Origin: Noviherbaspirillum pedocola
GTDB lineage: Bacteria; Pseudomonadota; Gammaproteobacteria; Burkholderiales; Burkholderiaceae_D
Assembly (NCBI RefSeq): GCF_016632335.1
Contig: NZ_JAEPBG010000009.1
Coordinates: forward strand, 220,072-284,071
DNA length: 64,000 nucleotides
Direction: 5' to 3'
The position numbers and the translations under genes are program-made. The notes below the pieces were generated by a model that worked only from the letters and a program-made list of their open reading frames with translations, had not been told where the DNA came from and did no database searches. Shown here piece by piece: positions 30,410-39,142 of the stretch. Position 1 is the first letter of the stretch. Each line of letters starts with the position of its first letter.

Positions 30410-31597
30410 ATGTCCGCTTCCCTTTTCCTGCTGCGCGAACCCTTGCTCGATCCCGCGCGCAAGGTGATCGCGCATGAACTGCGCTGGCAAGCCGGCGCAC
30501 AATCCGGCGAAGACGCCGACAGTGTCGCCCTGGGCCTGCTGCTCGCCGCCGAGCTGCATCGCGGCGATGAAGGCTGGCTGCTTGCCGACGGCAAGCTGGT
30601 GCTGCCGGTGGGACCTGCCTTCTTTGAAAGCGCGGCGGTGCAAATGCTGCCGGGCGCCGCATTCATGCTGACGCTGGAAGAGGGCGCCGCGATTAAGCCC
30701 GATGCGCTTGCTGCCGCGCGCGCCGCGGGCTTTCACGTCGCACTGCGCGGCCTGGACATCGATTCCGCGCTGCAGCCGCTGTTGTCCGGATATGAACTCG
30801 ATGGCGCGGCCAGCGACCTGGCGGCGCAACTGAAGCGGGCCATGGCGCAGCGCGCCCCCGGCGCGCGCATCGCGGTGCGCAACATCGCGGCCTGGAAGCA
30901 TTACGACGTTTGCGCCGGGGCCGGGCTCGATGTGTACGCCGGCCGGCTCATCGATGCGCCGGCGCCGGCGCAGGCCGCGCGCGGCTTGAATCCATCGCAG
31001 ACGGTGATTCTGCAATTGATGAACCTGGTCGGCAGGAATGCCGACGTGCGCGAACTCGAAGGCGTCCTGAAGCGCGACGCCGCGATTTCCTACAAGCTGT
31101 TCCGCTACATCAATTCGGTCGGCTTCGGCCTCGGCGCCGAAATCACGTCGCTGCGCCATGCGGTGTCCATGCTGGGCTACTCCACGCTGTACCGCTGGCT
31201 GTCGCTGCTGCTGGCCACCGCAAGCACCGGCGCGCATGCGGCGGCGCTGATGCAGACGGCCATCATCCGCGGCCGTTTCACCGAACTGCTCGGCCATTAC
31301 CTGCTGCCGAAGGGCGATGCCGAAAACCTGTTCGTGGCCGGCATGTTCTCGCTGCTGGATCGCTTGCTCGGCATACCGATGGAAGACGTGCTGACGCAGA
31401 TCCAGCTCTCCGAGGCCCTGTCGCAGGCGCTCACCAAGCGCGCCGGCATCTACGGTCCTTTCCTCGCGCTGGCCGAGAGCTGCGAACGCAGCGACGGCAA
31501 CAGCCAGGGCTGCGCCGACGCGCTTTTCCTGTCGGCCGAGCAGGTAAATGCGGCGCACTTGGCGGCGCTGGCCTGGGCGCAGAATCTGAAGCTCTGA
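30410..31597 (+). CDS. Degenerate EAL/HDOD domain protein, second copy
   Basis: This 395-aa protein has the same architecture as the gene at 26809. The EAL half (about 1-190) has lost almost all catalytic residues (HELRWQ in place of the EAL motif), while the HDOD half (about 195-390, RDAAISYKLFRYINSVGFGL) is well kept. Such proteins bind partners or nucleotides rather than hydrolyse c-di-GMP. It lies 36 bp after cheZ. The two copies bracket cheB-cheY-cheZ, suggesting a c-di-GMP-linked or structural input into motility. Confidence 0.8.
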   Translation: MSASLFLLREPLLDPARKVIAHELRWQAGAQSGEDADSVALGLLLAAELHRGDEGWLLADGKLVLPVGPAFFESAAVQMLPGAAFMLTLEEGAAIKPDALAAARAAGFHVALRGLDIDSALQPLLSGYELDGAASDLAAQLKRAMAQRAPGARIAVRNIAAWKHYDVCAGAGLDVYAGRLIDAPAPAQAARGLNPSQTVILQLMNLVGRNADVRELEGVLKRDAAISYKLFRYINSVGFGLGAEITSLRHAVSMLGYSTLYRWLSLLLATASTGAHAAALMQTAIIRGRFTELLGHYLLPKGDAENLFVAGMFSLLDRLLGIPMEDVLTQIQLSEALSQALTKRAGIYGPFLALAESCERSDGNSQGCADALFLSAEQVNAAHLAALAWAQNLKL

Positions 31598-31843
31598 TAG
31601 CGGCAGCTGGCGAAATTTACGGTTCGCCTGAACCTGGCCAGCTCCGGGAGTTACTTCCCTCATTCGCAGCAATTCCCCTTGTCGCGTGGCGTGTTTGATG
31701 GGCCCTGATGGTCCCTGATGGCACGCGCGACGAGCGGCGCGTGGCGCCGGCTCGCCAGTGATGGTCTTTCCGCGCCAAGCGTACGTTAAGTGACCGCACG
31801 CTCGCGGACGACCGCGATTAAAACTCTCCCAGGAAATCAGAGC

Positions 31844-32041
31844 ATGTCCGAGTCTTTATCAGCATCACCGCGTTTCGCATCAACGCCAACGCATACCAAT
31901 AGCTTGCCGCAGCAGACTGACGCAGCAACACTGCCCTCCGATCCTCCACCGAAGTTGCGCGAATCGCCGCCGGAGCAAAACGTCCTTCTCTTGCCGCGGG
32001 AACTGAAACACATCATCAGGCATGCGTGCCCCGGTTGCTGA
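31844..32041 (+). pseudogene. N-terminal part of a probably frameshifted effector-like gene
   Basis: A 65-aa open frame beginning MSESLSASPRFASTPTHTNS, rich in Ser, Thr and Pro, like type III secretion signals. It ends LLLPRELKHIIRHACPGC. The segment LPRELKHII resembles the start of an F-box (LPxELxxxI), although this is a weak match. The next frame overlaps by 20 bases. Deleting one C from the CCCC run at 32029-32032 would join both into a single protein of about 181 aa. Whether this is a real mutation, a phase-variable tract, a sequencing error or two genes cannot be decided here. Confidence 0.45.
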
Positions 32042-32390
32042 ACGAAGGCTGCTTGCGGAGTACCGACCCTTGCACAACAACGTTCGTTTCGGCCCAGGGT
32101 GTGAAGCGCGTTTCCATGGCGTGTCCGCCATTGACTCACTGTTTCGGGACAGCACCGAGTATGGGCTTGAGGCCTATATGCGCGTTATTCTGAATTCCCC
32201 GCTCAGCGACGAGGTCAAGGCGCGGGTGCTGCGTCTTGATTATCCGAACCGCACCGGACGGCCCGACATGAACAAGGCGCACCGAAAGTATTGCGAAACG
32301 GTGCTCGCAAGCTCACTGCGTGAAGATCTGAAAGACTCTCTCCTGCACGGGACGATGAGCGATTGGAAACCGAGTTGCAGCGTCATGTAA
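32022..32390 (+). CDS. Hypothetical protein ending in a CaaX prenylation box (CSVM)
   Basis: The 122-aa open frame starts at ATG 32022, or continues the preceding frame through a +1 shift. No family is recognised. The body (IDSLFRDSTEYGLEAYMRVI...KYCETVLASSLREDLKDSLL) looks all-helical, and the C-terminus is WKPSCSVM. CSVM fits the eukaryotic CaaX rule with Met last, the preferred farnesylation signal. Two ankyrin-repeat proteins about 10 kb downstream also end in CaaX boxes. It lies between the che genes and flhB. Bacteria have no CaaX prenyltransferase, so if the box matters it acts in a eukaryotic host. Confidence 0.55.
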   Translation: MRAPVAERRLLAEYRPLHNNVRFGPGCEARFHGVSAIDSLFRDSTEYGLEAYMRVILNSPLSDEVKARVLRLDYPNRTGRPDMNKAHRKYCETVLASSLREDLKDSLLHGTMSDWKPSCSVM

Positions 32391-32523
32391 GCCGCCGCTC
32401 GCCAAAGAAGGCTGTTTGACGGCCAATTCCCCTTCTATTCCCCGGACCGCCGCGCCGCGGGCCGCGGAATAATCCCGGCAGCCCCGCGCAATCCCCGCGC
32501 CGGGCCGCCACACGGGAGCCGCC

Positions 32524-33684
32524 TTGGCCGAAGACAGCGAATTAGAGAAGACCGAACCAGCCTCACAAAAGCGGCTTGATGAAGCGCGCGAGAACGGCGA
32601 TGTGCCGCGCTCGCGCGAACTGGCAACCTTCGCCGTGCTGATGGCTGCGGGCGCGGGGCTATGGATGTCGGGTCCGCGCCTGGTCGGCCAGCTCGGCAAG
32701 CTGCTCAGCAACAGCCTCGCCTTTGAACGTGAGCAGGCTTTCGACATGAGCCTGTTGCTGACCCACCTCGGCAGCGGCATCGTCGACGTGTTGATCGCCT
32801 TCGCGCCGATCGCCGCCGCCTGCATGCTGGCCGCCATCGCTGCGCCCATGCTCATCGGCGGCTTCGTCTTCAGCGGCAAGGCATTCATGCCGAACTTCGC
32901 CAAGCTCAATCCCTTGTCCGGCCTCATGAACCTGGTCTCTTCGCATTCGGCGGTGGAGCTCGGCAAGGCCGTGGCCAAGGCGGTGCTGGTGGGTGTCATT
33001 GCCTGGGTCGTGGTGCGCGGCCGGCTGGATGAAGCGATGACGCTGGCCACCGAGCCGCTGACCACCGGTTCCACGCATCTCGGCCACATGCTGCTGACCA
33101 CGTTCATCCTGCTGATCGCATCGCTCGCAGTGACAGCCGCCATCGATGCGCCTTACCAGCTCTGGCATTACGCCAACAAGCTGAAGATGACGCGCGAGGA
33201 ATTGCGCCAGGAAGCCAAGGAATCCGAGGGCAATCCCGAGATCAAGGCCAAGATCCGTGCCACGCAGCGCGAGATGGCGCGGCGCCGGATGATGGCCGAG
33301 ATACCGACCGCCGACGTCGTGGTCACCAACCCGACCCACTATGCGGTCGCGCTGAAGTACACCGACGGCAAGATGCGCGCGCCCAAGGTCGTTGCCAAGG
33401 GCGCGGATGAAGTCGCTGCCAAGATCCGTGAAATCGCCGGCGAGCACCGCGTGCCGCTGCTGGAGGCGCCACCGCTGGCGCGCGCGCTGTACCGGCACAC
33501 CGAGCTGGGCGACGAGATACCGCAGGCGCTGTACACCGCCGTGGCAGAAGTGCTGGCCTATGTGTTCCAGCTGCGCGCCTACGGCCGCAATGGCGGCATG
33601 CGGCCGCAGCCGCCGACCGAGCTCGACGTGCCGAAGGAGATGGATCCGCTGAATGGTCCAGCGCAGCCGGACGCGGCCGGATGA
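32524..33684 (+). CDS. flhB: Flagellar type III secretion protein FlhB (substrate-specificity switch)
   Basis: The 386-aa FlhB starts with TTG 32524, five bases after GGGAG, giving the usual AEDSELEKTEPASQKRLDEAR N-terminus (quoted in part). It has four membrane helices (about 30-215) and the cytoplasmic domain with the autocleavage site Asn269-Pro-Thr-His272. Cleavage changes export from rod/hook to filament substrates. The C-terminal tail is extended and Pro-rich. It is first of the flhB-flhA-flhF-flhG-fliA-motC-motD series, and a 27-bp palindrome separates it from flhA. Confidence 0.95.
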   Translation: MAEDSELEKTEPASQKRLDEARENGDVPRSRELATFAVLMAAGAGLWMSGPRLVGQLGKLLSNSLAFEREQAFDMSLLLTHLGSGIVDVLIAFAPIAAACMLAAIAAPMLIGGFVFSGKAFMPNFAKLNPLSGLMNLVSSHSAVELGKAVAKAVLVGVIAWVVVRGRLDEAMTLATEPLTTGSTHLGHMLLTTFILLIASLAVTAAIDAPYQLWHYANKLKMTREELRQEAKESEGNPEIKAKIRATQREMARRRMMAEIPTADVVVTNPTHYAVALKYTDGKMRAPKVVAKGADEVAAKIREIAGEHRVPLLEAPPLARALYRHTELGDEIPQALYTAVAEVLAYVFQLRAYGRNGGMRPQPPTELDVPKEMDPLNGPAQPDAAG

Positions 33685-33698
33685 TCATGGGTCGCAAC

Positions 33699-33763
33699 GC
33701 GTAGGGTGGGCGCGAGCCCACGCGGCTCATCGATTGCCGCGTGGGCTCGCGCCCACCCTACGC
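33699..33763. repeat. Perfect 27-bp inverted repeat between flhB and flhA
   Basis: Positions 33699-33725 are the exact reverse complement of 33737-33763, with an 11-nt loop. The sequence begins GCGTAGGGTGGGCGCGAGCC. A half copy (CGTAGGGTGGGCGCAGCCCACG) lies at 53585-53609 after flgE. It belongs to a dispersed GTAGGGTGGGC family and would form a very stable RNA hairpin that may attenuate flhA transcription. Confidence 0.9.
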
Positions 33764-33991
33764 ACCGATGCGGCAACGGGCTGCTGTTACCTGTTGTTTT
33801 GTTGCCCGCGAAGCCGTTGTTTCGCCCCGAACCCGCAAAAGCACGGTTTTCCCCCTTCTTTTCCCCGGATGCCCGCGTGGCAGCCTCGCCAATAATCTCT
33901 CCTGAACATATTTCCCTGCATCAACAGCAGGATGAACCAGGAGCGGATACTTGAAGATGACCATGGCAAAGGCAAAGAGGAGGGCGGCGCA

Positions 33992-36088
33992 ATGAACGGT
34001 ATTGCCGGCCTGACCATGCCCGCCTGGCTTTCCGGCCCGAATTCCAAGGCCCTGGCTGCGCCGCTGTTGATCATCATGATGCTGGCGATGATGGTGCTGC
34101 CGCTGCCGGCATTCGTGCTGGACATGTTCTTCAGCTTCAACATCGCGCTGTCGGTGATCGTGCTGCTCACCAGCCTGTACACCATCAAGCCGCTGGACTT
34201 CATGGCCTTTCCCGCGGTGCTGCTGGTGTCGACGATGCTGCGCCTGTCGCTGAACGTGGCCTCGACCCGCGTGGTCCTGACCGAAGGCCACACCGGGCCG
34301 GACGCTGCCGGCAAGGTCATCGAAGCCTTCGGCCACTTCCTCATCGGCGGCAACTACACCGTCGGCATCGTGGTCTTCGTCATCCTCACCATCATCAACT
34401 TCACCGTCGTCACCAAGGGCGCGGGCCGCATCGCCGAAGTCGGCGCGCGCTTCGCGCTGGATGCGATGCCCGGCAAGCAGATGGCCATCGACGCCGATCT
34501 GAATGCCGGCCTGATCAACGAAACCGAAGCGAAGAAGCGCCGTACCAGCGTGTCGCAGGAAGCCGAGTTCTACGGCGCCATGGACGGCGCCTCGAAATAC
34601 GTGCGCGGCGATGCGGTGGCCGGCATCATGGTCACGCTCATCAACGTCATCGGCGGACTGATCGTCGGCATGGTGCAGCACGACCTCGACTTCGCGATGG
34701 CGATCAAGAACTACACGCTGCTGGCCATCGGCGACGGCCTGGTTGCGCAGATTCCTTCGCTGATCATTTCCACCGCGGCCGGCGTGATTGTTTCGCGCGT
34801 GGCCAGCGACGAGGACGTCGGCAACCAGCTGGTGTCGCAGCTCTTCGCCAAGCCGCAGGTGCTGATGATCACCGCCGGCATCGTCGGCGGCATGGGCATC
34901 ATCCCGGGCATGCCGCACATCGCCTTCGTGTTCCTGGCCTCGGTGCTGGGCGGCGGCGCGTACATGCTGAAGAAGCGCGCGGAGCAGCCGGCCGAAGCGA
35001 AGGTCGAGGAAGCCGCGCCCGCGCTGCCGGCGCCGGAATCGGAAGAAGCCACGCTGGCCGACATCCAGCCGGTCGACATTCTCGGCCTGGAAGTGGGCTA
35101 CCGCCTGATTCCGCTGGTCGACAAGGGGCAGGGCGGCGAACTGCTCAAGCGCATCAAGGGCATCCGCAAGAAGTTCGCGCAGGAAGTCGGCTTCCTGTCG
35201 CCGCCGGTGCATATCCGCGACAACCTGGAACTGCGTCCGTCGGGCTACCGCATTCTGTTGAAGGGCGTGGAAGTCGGCATGGGCGAAGCCAATGCCGGCC
35301 AGTTCCTGGCAATCAATCCGGGCATGGTGACGGGTCCCTTGGCCGGCGCGCAGACCACCGACCCGGCCTTCGGCCTGCCGGCGGTGTGGATCGATGCCGC
35401 GATGCGCGATTCTGCCCAGGCCATGGGCTACACCGTGGTCGATGCCGGCACCGTGGTCGCCACCCATCTGAATCATCTGGTAACGATGCACGCCGCCGAA
35501 CTGCTCGGCCGCCAGGAGCTGCAGCAACTGCTCGACCACCTGGCCAAGGATGCGCCGAAACTCCTGGAAGACCTGGTGCCGAAACTCATGCCGCTGTCTT
35601 CGCTGCAGAAGGTGCTGCAGAACCTGCTGGCCGAAGGCATCCATATCCGCGACATGCGCACCATCGTCGAGACGCTGGCCGAGCATGCGCCGCGCATGCA
35701 GGACCCGGCCGATCTGACCGCGCTGGTACGCATCGCGCTGGGCCGCGCCATCGTGCAGCAACTGTTCCCGAACGGCGGCGAGCTGACCGTGATGGCGCTG
35801 GACCACCGTCTCGAGCGCCTGTTGATGCAGGCGCTGCAGAACGGCGGACCCGACGGCGCCGGCATCGAGCCGGGCCTGGCCGACACCCTGGTCACGCAGA
35901 CCGCGCAGGCGGTGCAGCAGCAGGAACAGCAGGGCGCCACGCCGGTGCTGCTGGTGCCGGGTCCGCTGCGCCTGTTGCTGTCGCGCTTTTTGCGCCGCAG
36001 CCTGCCGCAGCTCAAGGTGCTGTCGCACGCTGAAATTCCGGAAACCAAAACCATTAAAGTCACCGCCCTGGTGGGAGGCCAGCAATGA
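33992..36088 (+). CDS. flhA: Flagellar type III export gate protein FlhA
   Basis: The 698-aa FlhA forms the nonameric export gate. The N-terminal half (about 25-330) has eight membrane helices and the conserved FHIPEP-type loop region (TRVVLTEGHTGPDAAGKVIEAFG). The C-terminal cytoplasmic ring domain binds chaperone-substrate complexes. ATG 33992 follows a GAGGAGGG site; the earlier in-frame ATG at 33932 is less likely. The stop overlaps the flhF start (ATGA). The long antisense frame is not a gene. Confidence 0.96.
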   Translation: MNGIAGLTMPAWLSGPNSKALAAPLLIIMMLAMMVLPLPAFVLDMFFSFNIALSVIVLLTSLYTIKPLDFMAFPAVLLVSTMLRLSLNVASTRVVLTEGHTGPDAAGKVIEAFGHFLIGGNYTVGIVVFVILTIINFTVVTKGAGRIAEVGARFALDAMPGKQMAIDADLNAGLINETEAKKRRTSVSQEAEFYGAMDGASKYVRGDAVAGIMVTLINVIGGLIVGMVQHDLDFAMAIKNYTLLAIGDGLVAQIPSLIISTAAGVIVSRVASDEDVGNQLVSQLFAKPQVLMITAGIVGGMGIIPGMPHIAFVFLASVLGGGAYMLKKRAEQPAEAKVEEAAPALPAPESEEATLADIQPVDILGLEVGYRLIPLVDKGQGGELLKRIKGIRKKFAQEVGFLSPPVHIRDNLELRPSGYRILLKGVEVGMGEANAGQFLAINPGMVTGPLAGAQTTDPAFGLPAVWIDAAMRDSAQAMGYTVVDAGTVVATHLNHLVTMHAAELLGRQELQQLLDHLAKDAPKLLEDLVPKLMPLSSLQKVLQNLLAEGIHIRDMRTIVETLAEHAPRMQDPADLTALVRIALGRAIVQQLFPNGGELTVMALDHRLERLLMQALQNGGPDGAGIEPGLADTLVTQTAQAVQQQEQQGATPVLLVPGPLRLLLSRFLRRSLPQLKVLSHAEIPETKTIKVTALVGGQQ

Positions 36089-37569
36089 ACGTAAAGAAAT
36101 TCTCCGCGCAGACCGCGCGCGACGCGATGCGCATGGTGCGCGATGCGCTCGGCACGGATGCGGTGATTCTGTCGAATCGCTCGGTCAATGGCGGCGTCGA
36201 AATCCTGGCGCTGGCTTCCAGCGACATGGCGTCATTGGCCGAGCCGGCGGTGGAAAAGGAAGTGCTGCCGCAGCCGCTGGTGGAAGCGCTGTCCGCGCCG
36301 CGCCGTCCGGTGCCGCGCGCGGCCGCGCCCATCCAGGCCGCCGTGCCCGCTGCACCGATCGCACCGGTAGCGGCTGCGCCTGTATCGGCTTCCACCTTCG
36401 CCGAGCGCGCGGCCGCGCAGGAAGCGCCGCGCCGCATGGCCGCGCCGCAGCGTCCGCTGGAATCCGCACAGATCGCGCCGGACATGGATGGCTATCGCGA
36501 TCCGGTGCAGCCCGTGATTCATACGCCCAGCTTTCCGCGCATCGATGCGCCCAAGCCGGCCGCGCCCGTCGCGCAGGCGGCGGCAATCGAGTCGCAGCGC
36601 GCCGAAATGGCGCAGATGATGACCGAGCTGCGTGCCATGCGCAGCATGATGGAATCGCAGCTGGCCGAGATCTCCTGGGGCGCGCAAGCCAAGCGCGAGC
36701 CGATGAAGGCCGCGGTGATGCGCGAAATGCTGGCGGCCGGTTTCTCGGCCAGCCTGGCGCGTTACCTGGTGGAGAAGATGCCGGAAACGGCCGACCTCGA
36801 CGGCCTGGCCTGGATCAAATCCATCCTCGCGCGCAATCTCACCGCGGTGGCCGACGACAATGCGCTGCTCGATGAAGGCGGCGTGTTCGCGCTGCTGGGC
36901 CCGACCGGCGTGGGCAAGACCACCACCACCGCCAAGCTCGCGGCGCGCTGCGTAATGCGCCACGGCGCCGGCAAGCTGGCCCTGATCACCACCGACGGCT
37001 ACCGTATCGGCGCGTATGAACAGCTGCGCATCTACGGCAAGATCCTCGGCGTGATGGTGCACTCGGTGAAGGATGAAACCGATCTGCGCATCGCGCTTTC
37101 CGAATTGAAGAGCAAGCACACCATCCTGATCGACACCGCCGGCGCGAGCCAGCGCGACCAGATGGTGGCCGAGCAGATCGCGATGCTGTCCGGCGCCGAT
37201 ACCCCGGTCAAACGCCTGCTGTGCCTGTCGGCGACCTCGACCGGCGAAACCCTGAACGAAGTCGTGCGCGCCTATCGCGGCAACGGCCTGTCGGGCTGCA
37301 TCCTGACCAAGCTCGATGAAGCCGCAACCCTGGGCAACGTGCTCGACGTGGCGATCCGCCAGAAGCTCAAACTGCATTACGTGGCCACGGGCCAGCGCGT
37401 GCCGGAAGACCTGCACCTGGCGCGGCCGGGCTTTCTGATCGACCGCGCCTTTCGCATGAAGCGCGAAGGCGCGCCGTTCCAGCTGTCGGACGAGGAACTG
37501 CCGCTGGTGGTGGGCGGCGCCGCGCGCGCCATGAAGGACGCATCGCTCTCCGAGGTGGCAATTGGCTAG
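36085..37569 (+). CDS. flhF: Flagellar SRP-family GTPase FlhF
   Basis: The 494-aa FlhF is the SRP-like GTPase that sets the site and number of flagella. It starts MNVKKFSAQTARDAMRMVRD, the family N-terminus. A Pro/Ala-rich linker spans about 60-190. The NG domain has the P-loop G272-P-T-G-V-G-K-T279, the DTAGASQRDQM motif and TKLDEAATLG. It is coupled to flhA by an ATGA overlap and to flhG by an 8-base overlap. FlhF usually indicates polar flagellation, although peritrichous species can have it. Confidence 0.95.
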   Translation: MNVKKFSAQTARDAMRMVRDALGTDAVILSNRSVNGGVEILALASSDMASLAEPAVEKEVLPQPLVEALSAPRRPVPRAAAPIQAAVPAAPIAPVAAAPVSASTFAERAAAQEAPRRMAAPQRPLESAQIAPDMDGYRDPVQPVIHTPSFPRIDAPKPAAPVAQAAAIESQRAEMAQMMTELRAMRSMMESQLAEISWGAQAKREPMKAAVMREMLAAGFSASLARYLVEKMPETADLDGLAWIKSILARNLTAVADDNALLDEGGVFALLGPTGVGKTTTTAKLAARCVMRHGAGKLALITTDGYRIGAYEQLRIYGKILGVMVHSVKDETDLRIALSELKSKHTILIDTAGASQRDQMVAEQIAMLSGADTPVKRLLCLSATSTGETLNEVVRAYRGNGLSGCILTKLDEAATLGNVLDVAIRQKLKLHYVATGQRVPEDLHLARPGFLIDRAFRMKREGAPFQLSDEELPLVVGGAARAMKDASLSEVAIG

Positions 37570-38404
37570 CATCCGTATCGACCAGGCCGAAGGCCTGCGC
37601 CGCCTCATCGAAAAGCCGGCGCCGCGCCAACTGACCTTTCTGTCCGCCGCGCCTGATGCCGACAAGAGCGCAATGCTGTTGAACTTCGGCGCTTCGCTGG
37701 CCGGCATCGGCGCCTCGGTGCTGCTGATCGACGCCTGCCGTCGCACCCGTGGCGTGGCCGCGGGCTTGGCGCGCATCCAGGCCGGCACGCTGCTGCAAGC
37801 CTCGCGCGGTGAAGTGCGCCTGGCCGACGCCGTGCTGCCGATGCCGCAGGGCTTTGCCATCGCGGCATTGGGTCAAGGTGAACGCAGCGAATTCACATCC
37901 AGGGATCGCAGCCGCATGGAGACGCTGTTCTCCGGTCTTGCCGCGAACAACGACATCCTGCTGGCCGACGCCGAGCTCGACAACGAGGATGCGCTGCCGC
38001 TGACGGCCATGGCCCAGGGCGAGCTGGTGCTGCATGTGGCCGACAACGCTGCGTCCATCACCGCCGCCTACGCGCTGATGAAGCGCATCAGCGTGCATTA
38101 CGGTCAGCGTTCGGTCGGCATCCTGATCACCGGCGCGGCAGGCGAGCGCGCCGGCGCGATCTACCAGAACATCGCTTCCGTCGCCGGCCGTTACCTGGCG
38201 CTGGAAGTCCATGCCATCGGGTCGGTTCCCGAGGACGAGCATCTCGCGCGCGCCACGCGCCAGGGCCGCACCGTGATCGACGCATTTCCAACCGCGGGCG
38301 CCGCAAGAGCGTTCCGCGACCTGGCCGGCCGCTTTTCCCGCTGCGGCCCGCCTGCCACCGGACGCCGTCATGCCGCGTCCGGCAACGCCATGCTTGGGGT
38401 TTGA
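37562..38404 (+). CDS. flhG: FlhG/FleN-like MinD-type ATPase with a degenerate P-loop
   Basis: The 280-aa protein starts with TTG 37562, within the end of flhF and after GAGGTGG. Position and fold segments (LLNFGASLAGIGASVLLIDA; SVGILITG; IGSVPEDEHLARATRQGRTV) identify it as the FlhG partner of FlhF. The deviant Walker A of MinD/FlhG (KGGxGKT) is replaced by SAAPDADKSA; only the Lys-Ser pair is left. ATP binding is therefore doubtful. It may regulate flagellar number by binding alone. Confidence 0.8.
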   Translation: MASIRIDQAEGLRRLIEKPAPRQLTFLSAAPDADKSAMLLNFGASLAGIGASVLLIDACRRTRGVAAGLARIQAGTLLQASRGEVRLADAVLPMPQGFAIAALGQGERSEFTSRDRSRMETLFSGLAANNDILLADAELDNEDALPLTAMAQGELVLHVADNAASITAAYALMKRISVHYGQRSVGILITGAAGERAGAIYQNIASVAGRYLALEVHAIGSVPEDEHLARATRQGRTVIDAFPTAGAARAFRDLAGRFSRCGPPATGRRHAASGNAMLGV

Positions 38405-38407
38405 CGC

Positions 38408-39142
38408 ATGTACACGATTCAAGGAAAGACCGATCGCAACCAGCTTCTGGCGCAGCATGCGCCGCTGGTGAAGAAGCTGGCGCACATGATGCGCGCCAAG
38501 CTGCCTTCCAGCGTCGATGTCGATGACCTGATCCAGGCCGGCATGATCGGCCTGCTGGACGCGGTCAGCCGCTATGAAGACAACCATGGCGCGCAGTTCG
38601 AGACCTATGCGGTGCAGCGCATACGCGGCGCCATGCTCGATGAATTGCGCAGCAGCGACTGGATGCCGCGCAACATGCGGCAGACCATGCGCAAGATCGA
38701 GGTGGCGATGACCGAGGTGCAGCAAAAGCTCGGTCGCCCGCCAGCCGAGAGCGAGATCGCCGCGCACATGAAGCTGTCGCTGGCGGATTATCAGGAGCTG
38801 CTGTCCGAGTCCGGCGGCCATCAGCTGATCTATTACGAAGACTTCCACGACGACGACAGCAACGGCGAACACTTCCTCGACCGCTATTGCAGCGACCAGT
38901 CCGACGATCCGCTGCAGGCGCTGATGAACACCGGCTTTCGCGAAGCGGTAATCGAGGCCATCGATGCGCTGCCGGAAAGGGAAAAGATCCTGATGAGCCT
39001 GTACTACGAGCAGGAAATGAATCTGAAGGAAATCGGCGCGGTGATGGGCGTATCGGAATCGCGGGTCTGCCAACTGCATAGCCAGGCCATCGGCCGCATG
39101 CGCGCACGACTGCGGGAGCAGGCATGGACTGGGGTAGCCTGA
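38408..39142 (+). CDS. fliA: Flagellar sigma factor sigma-28 (FliA)
   Basis: The 244-aa sigma-28 directs late flagellar and chemotaxis genes. Region 2 (HAPLVKKLAHMMRAKLPSSVDVDDLIQAGMIGLLDA, in part) and region 4 with the HTH MNLKEIGAVMGVSESRVCQL are standard. Its anti-sigma factor FlgM is encoded at 49.4 kb, and good FliA-type promoters precede cheY, flgM and flgK. It overlaps motC by 19 bases. The order flhF-flhG-fliA is widespread. Confidence 0.97.
   Translation: MYTIQGKTDRNQLLAQHAPLVKKLAHMMRAKLPSSVDVDDLIQAGMIGLLDAVSRYEDNHGAQFETYAVQRIRGAMLDELRSSDWMPRNMRQTMRKIEVAMTEVQQKLGRPPAESEIAAHMKLSLADYQELLSESGGHQLIYYEDFHDDDSNGEHFLDRYCSDQSDDPLQALMNTGFREAVIEAIDALPEREKILMSLYYEQEMNLKEIGAVMGVSESRVCQLHSQAIGRMRARLREQAWTGVA

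Noticed and set aside
31623..31647. PIP-box-like site (TTCGC-N15-TTCGC) upstream of the short CaaX gene
   Set aside because: The second half reads TCCGG rather than TTCGC, and no similar site was found before the other candidate effector genes.
32012..32041. CPGC ending of the first short frame as a CaaX box
   Set aside because: Pro and Gly do not fit the aliphatic positions, and the frame probably ends there only because of a frameshift.
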